A DNA stretch of 64,000 bases from Flavisolibacter tropicus (GTDB taxonomy: Bacteria; Bacteroidota; Bacteroidia; Chitinophagales; Chitinophagaceae), in NCBI RefSeq assembly GCF_001644645.1, contig NZ_CP011390.1:5845501-5909500 (forward strand), written 5' to 3'. Below, piece by piece: positions 1 to 8,837 of the stretch (positions are counted from its first letter, which is position 1; each line of letters starts with the position of its first letter). A program made the translations under genes and the position numbers. Under the pieces are notes generated by a model. That model was not told the origin of the DNA. It ran no database searches and was given only the letters and a program-made list of their open reading frames with translations.

Positions 1-522
1 ATTGGCTTACTGTATAAAACCGTCTTTAATACAAAGGCGCCGCTGGGTTTATCTGTTAATGGACAAACCGCCTTGTTTGTGACAGGTGCAGGTTCCGCCA
101 CTGCAGATTGGAGAAAATCCTTTGTTGACCCTGCAACAGGAAGTACCTTTTCGGGTACGCTAATACAACCGCGTAAGTTTGTCAACTCTGCAACTACCAA
201 TAATTACATCACTCCATTGATCAGAATGACCGAGATGTATTATATCGCTGCCGAATGTGCTGCTGGTAACAATGATCTTGGCTATGCTACTGATTTAATG
301 GATACCGTTCGGGTTCACCGCAACCTGGCAAAGTATACGTTGGCAAGCTTACCTGCTGATAGCCTGAATACGGAGATCAAAAAAGAATACCAGAAAGAGT
401 TCCTGGGAGAGGGACAGGCCTTCTATTATTTCAAACGTAAAAATCTACCGATCTCGGCCTTGCCCTTTACCAGGGTGCCAGTTGTAGCCGGTGCATCGTA
501 TGTTTTTGTAAGACCTGAATAA
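1..522 (+). CDS. RagB/SusD family outer-membrane lipoprotein, C-terminal part
   Basis: The reading frame is open from base 1, so this is the last ~173 residues of a SusD-like protein whose start lies outside the window; the in-frame TTG at 73 is not a real start. The C-terminal SusD pattern is visible: an RMTEMYYIAAEC helix, a VRVHRNL segment, and KKEYQKEFLGEGQAFYYFKR, which match the same positions in the complete SusD proteins at 3797 and 23242. SusD proteins are surface lipoproteins that cap a SusC TonB-dependent channel and deliver ligand to it. The next gene, a SusC, starts one base after this stop codon, so the two are very probably co-transcribed. This fragment must belong to a further SusC/SusD pair to the left. 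The ligand cannot be inferred. Confidence 0.93.
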   Translation: MGLLYKTVFNTKAPLGLSVNGQTALFVTGAGSATADWRKSFVDPATGSTFSGTLIQPRKFVNSATTNNYITPLIRMTEMYYIAAECAAGNNDLGYATDLMDTVRVHRNLAKYTLASLPADSLNTEIKKEYQKEFLGEGQAFYYFKRKNLPISALPFTRVPVVAGASYVFVRPE

Positions 523-523
523 T

Positions 524-3500
524 ATGATTTCGGAAAAGAAATTTAGATATAACAATATAGCACAATCGATTTGTATGTTTCGTAGCAACAAAAATAGTCA
601 ACCTAACACTTTCTTCCTTTCAACAACTATTAAGTGTTGTTTATTGGCATTGACGCTGATATTGGGTGCTGTACAGGCAAAATCCCAGGAAAATATTATT
701 GAGGAACTAAAAGGTGTAGTTAAAAGCGATAATGGTGATTTGTTGGCAGGAGCCAGTGTTTTTGTACAAGGTACCAGGCAAGTGACCACTGCAGGGAAGG
801 ATGGTTCTTTTATACTGAAAAATGTTGCAGCCAATGCCACCATCAGGGTGTCATTTGTTGGTCACACGCCTAGAGAAATTAAATTAAAATCTGGCCAAAC
901 CTTTATAGAAGTACGTTTGAGTAGTAATGCTGCTACTTTGTCTGATGTGGTAGTGAATGTGGGATTGTATAAGCGTCCAAAAGGAAACTTCACCGGTGCT
1001 GCCAAATCATTTAGCGGAGAAGAATTGAAATCCGTGAATCCTACCAACGTATTACAAGCTTTAGCAATAGTAGAGCCATCTATGCGTATTGTTGAAAACA
1101 ATGCCTTGGGTAATGATCCTAACCAGTTGCCCATTTTGCAGCTTAGAGGTCAGAACAATTTACCCATTACAACACAGGGAACTACATCAAGTGCGGCAAC
1201 CCCTGTATCAAATGGTGATATGATGTCAAGCTATTTGTTGAACCCCAATCAACCGCTCATTATTGTAGATGGATTTCAAGCAACCTTGCAATCGTTATAC
1301 GATATGGACATTAACCGTATTGCCAGCATCACCGTTTTGAAAGATGCAGCAGCTACGGTAGCCTATGGCGCCAAAGCTGCCAACGGTGTTATTGTTGTAG
1401 AAACAAAACAACCTTTACCTGGAAAATTGCAAATCAGCTACTCTGTTAATGGAAGTGTTGAATTGGCTGACTTATCTTCCTATCGTTTGCTAAATGCCAA
1501 AGATTTTTTAGAGGCACAGCGCCTGGCAGGTATTTATAGCGATCCGGATAATCATTATAATGATGTGGCACTGAAGCAATGGTACGATTATCGTTTGAAC
1601 CAGGTGCAAAGCGGTGTGAATACGTATTGGCTATCACAGCCTTTAACAACCGGGCATACATTGTCGCATAGCTTGTCAGTAGGAGGAGGATCCGGAAACT
1701 TCCGTTATGGTCTTTCTTTAAACTACAATGACGCTAGTGGTGTTATGAAAGGTTCAGGGAGAAAGAATTTTGGCTTGAATTACAACCTTAACTATGTATT
1801 GCCAAACTTTCGTTTTTCCAATACTTCTTCCATCAATTCCAGTAGAGGAAATAATTCGCCATGGGGCTCTTTTTCAGATTATGCGAAGCAGTTTCCTTAC
1901 TTCCGCCCTTATGATGATGCTGGTAACATCGTTAAGCTATTTGAGCCAACAGCAGCCGAACTGGGTTTTTTAATACCTGCTCCTGGCGGTAAAACATATA
2001 CGAATAGTATGTACAACGCCACGCTGAATATGGTTGATTATTCCAATTATTGGTCGTACTCCAATGCTACCAATATCGATTGGTCGATCAACAGCAACTT
2101 CAAGGTGCAAGCCAACTTCCGGTTGTCAACTAATTTGCCTCAATCTGAAAAGTTTTTGCCAGCTGACCATACCGATTTCGCTGACGATGTTTTAGGCCGG
2201 TTTGTCGATTTAGGCTCTTATACAAAATCAACAGGTAAGAATTCTGCCATAGATGGTAGAGTTGGTCTGACTTACAACAAAAGCATTGGTAAACATTTGA
2301 TTCTTACTGCGCTTGGTATTTCGGGCCAGCAAACGAGCGGTAATTCTCTTACCCTAAAAACAACGGGAATCCCTAATGATTATTTAGGGGAATTGGGAGC
2401 TGCCAACGGCTATGGCCTTACTAGCAAGCCTTCTTCCTTGATTAATAACACACGCAGTCTTTCCCAGTTTTTAAGTGTTAGTTATAGTTACAATGATCGT
2501 TATACAGCTGAGGCAACGGCTAATGCCAGCGGCTCTTCCCAGTTTGGATCTAATAATCGTTTTGCCCCTTTCTGGGCGGGTGGCCTTTCCTGGAATGTAG
2601 ATAAAGAAAAGTTTTTTAAGAAGAACTGGTTTATTCAACAATTAAAATTCAGGGGTAGTTCTGGTATTACAGGTAATCAAAACTTTGCAGCATCAATGGC
2701 TCAGCAAATTTATAATTACAATTTGTCGAATGAATACCGTGGCCAGTTGGGTGCTTACACCAATGCGTACGCAAATCCCAATTTAAAATGGCAACAAACA
2801 CTGAAGAATAATTTGGGCGTGCAAACCTCTTTATTAAATGGGCACATCCTGTTGAATGCTGAACTGTTTGTTGAAAAGACAAACAACCTGATTCTGCCGC
2901 TTGATGTGGCGCCATCAACGGGCTTTGCTACTTACCAGGATAATTTGGGTGCTGTAGAAAGCAAAGGCTACGAGCTATCAGTAAGTATGCCGATCATTCG
3001 CAATAGGGCAAGGAATATTTTCTGGTCGCTTGCATTTAATACAGGCCACGCTACAACCATTATTACTAAGCTTTCTCCGGCTATTGATGCGATCAATAAG
3101 AAGAATAATGAGAAAGATAATACCATAGATGGTGCAAAGAAGCAACAAACACCATTGCCCCGTTTTGTGGTAGGGCAGTCTATGAGTACCATTTGGGCAG
3201 TACGGTCTTTAGGAATTGATCCGGCTACAGGTAAGGAAGTTTTTTTGAAATTGGATGGTAGTAAAACGTTTGATTGGGATGCTAATGATAAATACCCGGT
3301 GGCTGATGCTCAGGCTAAGTTTAAAGGTATGTTTGCGTCTAACCTGACTTTTAAAGCTTTCACGTTCAACATAAACCTTTCTTACCAGCTTGGTGGATAT
3401 AAATACAACCAAACCCTGGCAGACAAAATAGAAAACGTTGATCTGAAAAGTACCAACGCAGATATACGTGTTTTAACGGAGCGATGGAAGCAACCTGGTG

Positions 3501-3787
3501 ATGTAACCTCGTATAAGGCCTTGACGGCAAATGGTAACACAGGGGTTTTAATGACCAATGCTACTTCCCGTTTTGTGCAACGCGATAACTTTATTGAAGC
3601 GTCCAGTATTACAGTAGGTTACAATTTCCCCAATAACTTAAACTGGGTGAAACGATTGAAGTTATCAACGCCTAAACTATTTATTACTCAAAACCAGGTC
3701 TTTCGTTGGGGAACCATAGAGGTGGAAAGAGGTACCGCTTATCCATTCACCCGCCGATTCAATTTAGGGTTAACCTCGACTTTTTAA
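524..3787 (+). CDS. SusC/RagA family TonB-linked outer membrane protein
   Basis: 1087 residues. TonB-dependent importer that moves a SusD-bound ligand across the outer membrane. A hydrophobic signal peptide lies at about residues 37-54 (ALTLILGAVQAKSQ), then a carboxypeptidase-regulatory-like beta domain (about 60-150), a plug domain (about 160-295) with the SusC signature NPNQPLIIVDGF and an LKDAAATVAYGAKAANG strand, then a long beta-barrel ending in a terminal Phe. Met1 at 524 gives an unusually long N-terminus; Met18 at 575 gives a more normal signal peptide and is the likelier start. It has no STN domain, unlike its paralogue at 19819, and no sigma/FecR pair lies next to it in the window. 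It is followed nine bases later by its SusD partner. The ligand is unknown; a peptide is suggested only by the proteases downstream. Confidence 0.96.
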   Translation: MISEKKFRYNNIAQSICMFRSNKNSQPNTFFLSTTIKCCLLALTLILGAVQAKSQENIIEELKGVVKSDNGDLLAGASVFVQGTRQVTTAGKDGSFILKNVAANATIRVSFVGHTPREIKLKSGQTFIEVRLSSNAATLSDVVVNVGLYKRPKGNFTGAAKSFSGEELKSVNPTNVLQALAIVEPSMRIVENNALGNDPNQLPILQLRGQNNLPITTQGTTSSAATPVSNGDMMSSYLLNPNQPLIIVDGFQATLQSLYDMDINRIASITVLKDAAATVAYGAKAANGVIVVETKQPLPGKLQISYSVNGSVELADLSSYRLLNAKDFLEAQRLAGIYSDPDNHYNDVALKQWYDYRLNQVQSGVNTYWLSQPLTTGHTLSHSLSVGGGSGNFRYGLSLNYNDASGVMKGSGRKNFGLNYNLNYVLPNFRFSNTSSINSSRGNNSPWGSFSDYAKQFPYFRPYDDAGNIVKLFEPTAAELGFLIPAPGGKTYTNSMYNATLNMVDYSNYWSYSNATNIDWSINSNFKVQANFRLSTNLPQSEKFLPADHTDFADDVLGRFVDLGSYTKSTGKNSAIDGRVGLTYNKSIGKHLILTALGISGQQTSGNSLTLKTTGIPNDYLGELGAANGYGLTSKPSSLINNTRSLSQFLSVSYSYNDRYTAEATANASGSSQFGSNNRFAPFWAGGLSWNVDKEKFFKKNWFIQQLKFRGSSGITGNQNFAASMAQQIYNYNLSNEYRGQLGAYTNAYANPNLKWQQTLKNNLGVQTSLLNGHILLNAELFVEKTNNLILPLDVAPSTGFATYQDNLGAVESKGYELSVSMPIIRNRARNIFWSLAFNTGHATTIITKLSPAIDAINKKNNEKDNTIDGAKKQQTPLPRFVVGQSMSTIWAVRSLGIDPATGKEVFLKLDGSKTFDWDANDKYPVADAQAKFKGMFASNLTFKAFTFNINLSYQLGGYKYNQTLADKIENVDLKSTNADIRVLTERWKQPGDVTSYKALTANGNTGVLMTNATSRFVQRDNFIEASSITVGYNFPNNLNWVKRLKLSTPKLFITQNQVFRWGTIEVERGTAYPFTRRFNLGLTSTF

Positions 3788-3796
3788 AATGACAAT

Positions 3797-5305
3797 ATGA
3801 AACGGATTCATTTCAATATAAAACACTTGCGAAATACAGGTATGAATACAAGGTTATGGAAGGTGGCTATTGGGTTACTACTATTGGCACCTGGCATTAC
3901 TGGTTGTAAAAAGTTTCTGGATGTGCAACCAAAAGACAAGGTGCCTGAATCCATCCTGTTTAATGATGAACAGGGATTTAAGGATGCCATGTTGGGCGTA
4001 TACCTGGCTTTAGATAAGCCGCAAAACGGTGGAACCTATGGATTATATACGACCAACCTTACGATGGGCATGCTTTCTACATTAGCCTATAATTATGATA
4101 ATGCAAAAACGGTTTCTGTAGGAAATAATGGATTTTATAGCAATGTAGTATCCTATAATTATGCTGATGCTGGAGTTAAGGCTGAAATGGCAGGTATCTG
4201 GGGCGGTATGTACAATACCATTTCCAATATCAATAACCTATTAAGCAAGATTGATAATAAAAGAGATGTGTTTACCAGGGATAATTATTTCCGGGTAAAA
4301 GGTGAAGCTATAGGTGCACGTGCAATGCTGCATTTTGACTTACTACGTTTATTCGGTCAATCGCCAGCTACAGGGCTCAATGAAAAAGCCATTCCCTATG
4401 TGCGCCATTTTGATATACGTCCAACTTCTTTTTCTACGGTAAGTGAAGCATTGGATTCTTGTATTCAAGATCTGCACCTGGCTAAAGGTTTGTTGGCATT
4501 AACTGATACGTCAGCGTTATCCCATGCTTCATATGACTTGTTTACCGGCTATACCCAAAACCATATCAATTACTGGGCTGTTGAAGCCTTACTGGCCAGG
4601 GCACATATGTACAAGGGCAACCTGGATAGCGCTAATTATTATGCAGCGGCAGTAATTGGTAGTAATAAATTCCCCTTAATTACATCCAATGTGGCGGCAG
4701 CTACTAACCTTACACGCGATCGCCTGTTTTCTCAAGAACTATTGTTCTCTGTGTACTCCAAAAATGTTAAGAACTACAATGGATTGTTTGATGTCAGTTC
4801 AGGTACGCCATTTCGCTTAATGCCGGCAGGTAAGACGGCGTTGTATACAACAGGAAGTGGAAGCGCTAATGATTATCGTAACATTTCCTGGTTCGACAAT
4901 AACCAGGCAGGTGTACAGGTGCCTTCCAAGTTTTTCCAGGATAATAACCTGCCCTATCAGTTGCAAAGTAATGTGCCCATCTTGAGGGTATCGGAAATGT
5001 ACTATATAGCTGCAGAAGCTGCTAACAGTAAGGGCGATATTGGTACTGGCGTTTCCCTGTTGAACCAGGTTCGTTTGAGTCGCGGTTTAGCTGCTTTAAA
5101 TGCATCAGGCATAAGTACTACCGATAGCGTTTCAACAGAGATTATGCGCGAATATCAAAAAGAATTTATGCAGGAAGGACAAACGTTCTTTTATTATAAG
5201 CGATTGAACAAAGATCTATCAAAGGTTACTTCTACTACATCTGTCATACCTGCCAATGTGTACGTATTCCCATTGCCGGACAAAGAACTGGAGTACAACC
5301 ATTGA
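3797..5305 (+). CDS. RagB/SusD family nutrient-uptake outer membrane lipoprotein
   Basis: 502 residues as read from 3797; Met16 at 3842 is a likelier start because it places the lipobox APGITGC-KK at Cys22. SusD proteins are alpha-helical (TPR-like) lipoproteins on the cell surface that bind ligand and hinge onto SusC. Family hallmarks are the CKKFLDVQPKD N-terminus, the FNDEQGFKDAMLGVYLAL helix, WGGMYNTISNINNLL, GEAIGARAMLHFDLLRLFG, and the C-terminal YQKEFMQEGQTFFYYKR and FPLPDKELEYN. It sits between SusC (9 bases upstream) and a DUF4843 lipoprotein (3 bases downstream), so it belongs to a SusC-SusD-DUF4843-PKD operon. Ligand not predictable. Confidence 0.96.
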   Translation: MKRIHFNIKHLRNTGMNTRLWKVAIGLLLLAPGITGCKKFLDVQPKDKVPESILFNDEQGFKDAMLGVYLALDKPQNGGTYGLYTTNLTMGMLSTLAYNYDNAKTVSVGNNGFYSNVVSYNYADAGVKAEMAGIWGGMYNTISNINNLLSKIDNKRDVFTRDNYFRVKGEAIGARAMLHFDLLRLFGQSPATGLNEKAIPYVRHFDIRPTSFSTVSEALDSCIQDLHLAKGLLALTDTSALSHASYDLFTGYTQNHINYWAVEALLARAHMYKGNLDSANYYAAAVIGSNKFPLITSNVAAATNLTRDRLFSQELLFSVYSKNVKNYNGLFDVSSGTPFRLMPAGKTALYTTGSGSANDYRNISWFDNNQAGVQVPSKFFQDNNLPYQLQSNVPILRVSEMYYIAAEAANSKGDIGTGVSLLNQVRLSRGLAALNASGISTTDSVSTEIMREYQKEFMQEGQTFFYYKRLNKDLSKVTSTTSVIPANVYVFPLPDKELEYNH

Positions 5306-5308
5306 TAA

Positions 5309-6121
5309 ATGCTTAATAAAGACAATTTTAAATTACACGATATGAAAAAATGGACCGCTTCCATTTTAGTAGCTGGGATTCTAAGTGTGTTTACTTCTTG
5401 TGAACCGGATAAACCCCTGCGATTTGAAACAGCTGACGGTATTTACTTTAATGCCGCTGCTGATAGTATTATTTATTCATTTGCTAAATATCCTAACCGG
5501 TTAGTTGATACGATAAACATTCCCGTTTCAGTGTTAGGCAAACCTGCTACGCAGGATCGCGAAATAGGAGTAATGGCTGTTGCTGATACAGAGGGAAATG
5601 CAATAGAAAATACACATTATAAGCTATTGCCACCCTATAAGATTTTAGCCAATAGTACTACGGCACTGATGCCTGTCGTAATATATCGTTCAGCTGATTT
5701 AGATAATGCACCGGCTGTTTTAAAGTTGCAGCTAAAAGAAAATGACCAATTCCAGCTAGGGATTTCTGCTAAGTCATCTATAAAACTCAAAGTGGGTTAC
5801 TTACAAAAGCCACCATCTTGGGGCGATCCGACCGGTTTTCCCTGGGCAGGTGCTAGTACCAATTTTGGTACCTGGACCAAAACAAAATATAAATTAATCC
5901 TGGAGGCGTTGTATGATCCGATTAGCGGCACTACTGTTACGGAATTTGCAGGTAATCGTACCGTCGGACAGTTTCCTGCTATAAATACACAATACTTGCA
6001 AGCAGTAATAAACTATATCCGAACAAAATATCCAGGCAACTATACTGGTACGGGTGCTACACTTACCGATCCAGATATACCCAATAACCCTGTTATCAAG
6101 GTAGGACCTGCCAATTATTAA
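5309..6121 (+). CDS. DUF4843 domain-containing lipoprotein
   Basis: 270 residues from 5309; Met12 at 5342 is the better start, giving a short signal peptide and a lipobox ending SVFTSC. The DUF4843 family consists of SusCD-associated lipoproteins of unknown function. The visible pattern is an N-terminal strand DGIYFNAAADSIIYSFA, a middle segment where tolerance to 'DREIGV' and 'ALMPVVIYRSADL' recurs, and a C-terminal helix beginning WTKTKYKLILEAL. The protein at 24708 has the same layout and occupies the same place in the second cluster. It is likely an accessory surface protein of the SusC/SusD complex; this is inferred from position only. Confidence 0.88.
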   Translation: MLNKDNFKLHDMKKWTASILVAGILSVFTSCEPDKPLRFETADGIYFNAAADSIIYSFAKYPNRLVDTINIPVSVLGKPATQDREIGVMAVADTEGNAIENTHYKLLPPYKILANSTTALMPVVIYRSADLDNAPAVLKLQLKENDQFQLGISAKSSIKLKVGYLQKPPSWGDPTGFPWAGASTNFGTWTKTKYKLILEALYDPISGTTVTEFAGNRTVGQFPAINTQYLQAVINYIRTKYPGNYTGTGATLTDPDIPNNPVIKVGPANY

Positions 6122-6160
6122 TTCGTTTCTCTTGAAAACATTCATTCACGAAGAAAAAAT

Positions 6161-7873
6161 ATGAAAAAGCACTTTATACCTGCAAGCATATCTGTACTGA
6201 TCTTATTTGCATTTGTTGCCTGTAAAAAAGATTTAGGCAATTATAAGTATACAGACGTCAACACCATTACAATTACCACGGACATGGCAAATGTTGATCC
6301 GCAAGTGGTAGTTACGAATGACTCCATTGTTTTAAGGCAAAATGATAGTCTGAAACTGGATATCCTATTGTCGCAAACGCAGCAAAGTGATGATCTATCG
6401 TATCAATGGCTCATTACACAGTCTTCATCAAGTGAGGTCAATCCAGCGCAATACATTTTAGGGAACGAAAAACAATTGCGGACAAAGATCACTGTGCCAC
6501 CCAATATTTATCGATTGGTTTTAAAAGTGACCGATAAGAAAACCGGCGTGTCGTTTTATAAATATTATAGCATCAATGTTGATACCTCACCTTGGGGTGG
6601 TGAAGGTTGGTTAGTATTACAGGAACAACCTACTCAAGCAGGTTGTGATTTATCGATCATTACAGATCGTGATGGCAAAGGAAATGGAACAGTATACAAT
6701 AATTTATATTTCCAGGCGAACGGTCATAAATTACCTCTAGGGACATATAAAACAGCCGTACTAAACTATAGCAGCACATTGCGTATTCAGAAAGTTTCAT
6801 TTTTTTATCCTAACGGGGGAACGCAGGTACGTTCTTTGGATTACCTTGATTCTAGTAATCATAACGGTTGGTTTTACCTTCCTCCTTCTGTAGTAAATAT
6901 TAAGGAGAATAATGTATTCCCGGCTACAGGGCAATATGAATATGTTATCAATAACGGCCAGATTCATTTCCAGCAGGTAAATGCCACATCAATAAAAACC
7001 CCGCCTATAAAATTAAGCGTACCCTTTTTGGGCACATGGTCCGAATTACATCCTTCTGTACTTATGGGTAATGCAGATGGTACGTTTACCGTTTTTGATA
7101 AGGTCAACCGTTGCTTCTTCACCATTTGGAACAATAGTGGAACGCCGACACTTGTTCCGTCTGCCAGAGCGGATACGGCTAATCGCCATTATGCCCCTTA
7201 TCCAGCAGCCAGCGCTGCTAACTTATTGCCAACAGGCAAAGGCTTTGATTTGAACAATATGAGACATAACCTCGTATATGCCGAAAATGTAAGCCCAATG
7301 ACAACAACTCCCATTTATTACGATTGTATTTTCAGAAATACACCTGGTGATTCTACCTTTCTATACCAGTTTCCGGGAGCAAATTCAGGAGCCGGTGGCG
7401 GATATGCCAATAATTTTGCGACAGGCCGTTTTTACTTAAGTGAAAGCAAGGTTCCTGGAATCACTACTGCTTCCATTTTTGCCATGCCTACATTTTTAAC
7501 CATATTGGCAACGACCTACGGTGTGTTTTACTATGTACATGGTACGAATAAAAACAGTATTTATGTCTGTTCGCCATCTTATACGGGTACTATGCCTGCT
7601 ACCACTACTTCTAGTTTGGGTCATAGTTTCCCAGTTGGAACTATAATCAAAGCCATGAAGGTATTTAAGTCAGGTTATAGCGCTACTGGTTTGCCTTCAA
7701 CAGAAAGCAAAGTACTGGTGGTAGCTACCGATGAAACGGCTATTGGTAATGGCAATAATGTCTATTTCTTTAACCTGACAAATGCAGGAGGAATAATTAC
7801 AACTCCATTCAAGGTATATTCCGGATTTGATAATATTGTGGATATCACCTTTAAGAAAGGTTTAGGTCTATAA
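6161..7873 (+). CDS. PKD-like family lipoprotein
   Basis: 570 residues. Signal peptide with lipobox FAFVAC, Cys21, followed by KKDLGNYKYTDVN, the usual N-terminus of SusCD-associated PKD-like lipoproteins. A PKD/Ig-like beta domain spans about residues 30-150 (SYQWLITQSS, YRLVLKVTDKKTGVSFYKYY), and the remaining ~420 residues look all-beta, probably a propeller-like fold that begins with GEGWLVLQEQ. It is the last gene of the first SusC cluster, closed by a hairpin terminator. The paralogue at 25496 is the last SusCD-type gene of the second cluster. It is probably surface-exposed and may bind ligand, but no function has been assigned from sequence. Confidence 0.87.
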   Translation: MKKHFIPASISVLILFAFVACKKDLGNYKYTDVNTITITTDMANVDPQVVVTNDSIVLRQNDSLKLDILLSQTQQSDDLSYQWLITQSSSSEVNPAQYILGNEKQLRTKITVPPNIYRLVLKVTDKKTGVSFYKYYSINVDTSPWGGEGWLVLQEQPTQAGCDLSIITDRDGKGNGTVYNNLYFQANGHKLPLGTYKTAVLNYSSTLRIQKVSFFYPNGGTQVRSLDYLDSSNHNGWFYLPPSVVNIKENNVFPATGQYEYVINNGQIHFQQVNATSIKTPPIKLSVPFLGTWSELHPSVLMGNADGTFTVFDKVNRCFFTIWNNSGTPTLVPSARADTANRHYAPYPAASAANLLPTGKGFDLNNMRHNLVYAENVSPMTTTPIYYDCIFRNTPGDSTFLYQFPGANSGAGGGYANNFATGRFYLSESKVPGITTASIFAMPTFLTILATTYGVFYYVHGTNKNSIYVCSPSYTGTMPATTTSSLGHSFPVGTIIKAMKVFKSGYSATGLPSTESKVLVVATDETAIGNGNNVYFFNLTNAGGIITTPFKVYSGFDNIVDITFKKGLGL

Positions 7874-7898
7874 GTTATATAAACTTACGCTTGCTATT

Positions 7899-7929
7899 AA
7901 CCTGCTTCTGTTATGGGAGCAGGTTTTTT
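7899..7929 (+). terminator. Rho-independent terminator after the first SusCD cluster
   Basis: An eight-base stem AACCTGCT / AGCAGGTT with an 11-base loop, followed by six T residues. It lies 26 bases after the stop of the PKD-like lipoprotein gene. Confidence 0.85.
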
Positions 7930-7972
7930 GTTTGAACCAGGATTTGGGGAGATTAAGGGATTAGGAAGAAAT

Positions 7973-8012
7973 GGGTTGACAGGTTGACTAGTTGACAAGT
8001 TGATAAGTTGAC
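7973..8012 (+). repeat. Five tandem 8-base repeats, consensus NNGTTGAC
   Basis: Five head-to-tail octamers: GGGTTGAC, AGGTTGAC, TAGTTGAC, AAGTTGAT, AAGTTGAC. Spacing is exactly eight bases throughout and only the first two positions vary freely, apart from one C-to-T change. Confidence 0.9.
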
Positions 8013-8311
8013 AGAAAGGAGAATAATGAACAAGGAACAAGGAATGAAGAAAGAAGGGGAGGGGAATGGTCAATGCGCAATGTTCAAGTGGAGGAAATGA
8101 CCACAACATGTAATGCCTTTTGCTGTAAGGCGTAACTCGTTTCAGCATCTGTTTTCACATTAAAGAAAGCCTAAACCCCACAGGAACACATACCCTAAAA
8201 TCCCAATATCTCTTCTCCCAAATCCCTAAATCTCCCCAAATCCCGGTTCAGCCATCCTTCCTCCACTGCCACTCGGCCGCTCCTCCTATGCCATGCCGCT
8301 GCTCCTCCTTG

Positions 8312-8377
8312 GTTACTCCGTTACCCCCCAATAGTTACTCCGTATCCACCCCTCAGTAACTCCGTACCACCACCGTA
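8312..8377 (+). repeat. Three tandem 22-base repeats
   Basis: GTTACTCCGT at 8312 and 8334 and GTAACTCCGT at 8356 recur at exactly 22-base spacing; the 12 bases between them are C-rich (for example TACCCCCCAATA, ATCCACCCCTCA) and only loosely conserved. A weaker fourth unit may follow at 8378. It is not a CRISPR array: the units are too short, and the intervening bases are related to one another. Confidence 0.85.
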
Positions 8378-8570
8378 CTACATCCGGTCTACCTGCCCTC
8401 CCAGGTCCGTACACTAACTAGGCAACCTACTTACAAACAATTAGAAATAGTAGAGAAAAGCGTAATAAGAAGAACAGGAAATGTGCTAAAAGAGAAGAGG
8501 CTAAAGATACAAAAAAGCAACAGGTACTGCTAACCTAAGGCCAGGTATTCTAATAAGCGGCTTGGCGTTT

Positions 8571-8709
8571 AGCTTGCAGCTTGCAGCGTGAAGCCTATCG
8601 CTTGCAGCTTGTAGCTTGTAGCTGTCTCCTCACAGCTCGCAGCTCATAGCTCACGGCTCATGGCTTTTCCCTGCGTGCAGCGTATAGCTTACAGCGTGCA
8701 GCTCTCACT
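8571..8709 (+). repeat. Degenerate heptamer repeat tract, consensus AGCTYRY
   Basis: About 20 heptamers, largely in phase: AGCTTGC at 8571 and 8578, then AGCGTGA, AGCCTAT, CGCTTGC, AGCTTGT twice, and after one interruption AGCTCGC, AGCTCAT, AGCTCAC, GGCTCAT, ending with AGCGTAT, AGCTTAC, AGCGTGC, AGCTCTC. A second, shorter tract of the same kind lies at 17437-17553. Confidence 0.85.
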
Positions 8710-8837
8710 GCCGTTAACATCTCTACAACACTAAATCCTGATTCTCAAACTTGTCAACCATTTTCTATAGTTGGTGTAATATGTTTTAGATACGCATAAA
8801 GTAACTGGTAGCTTTAAAGGCATTTATTTAAAGCCTA

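Larger units (their letters stand above)
7874..8837. other. 964-base gene-free spacer with short tandem repeats
   Basis: No convincing coding region. After the terminator there are three different tandem-repeat tracts: an 8-base unit at 7973-8012, a 22-base unit at 8312-8377, and a degenerate 7-base unit from about 8571 to 8709. The 83-codon minus-strand frame across 7897-8148 runs through the 8-base repeat and has no recognisable protein character. The 3' end should hold the promoter of the metalloprotease operon; TATGTTTT at 8780-8787 resembles the Bacteroidota -7 element TAnnTTTG at all but the last base, but no TTTG lies at the expected -33 spacing. Confidence 0.7.

Noticed and set aside
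73..522. Complete 149-residue ORF starting at TTG 73
   Set aside because: The same frame is open to base 1 and the protein is plainly the C-terminus of a SusD, so this is a cut gene, not a small one.
7897..8148. 83-codon minus-strand ORF
   Set aside because: It is read through the terminator and octamer repeats, is low in complexity and has no protein-like features.
8312..8377. 22-base repeats as a CRISPR array
   Set aside because: Units are short, spacers are about 12 related C-rich bases, and no cas gene is present.
8780..8787. Promoter -7 element TATGTTTT before the metalloprotease genes
   Set aside because: One base differs from TAnnTTTG and no TTTG is found at the expected upstream spacing, so it was mentioned in the spacer entry but not called.
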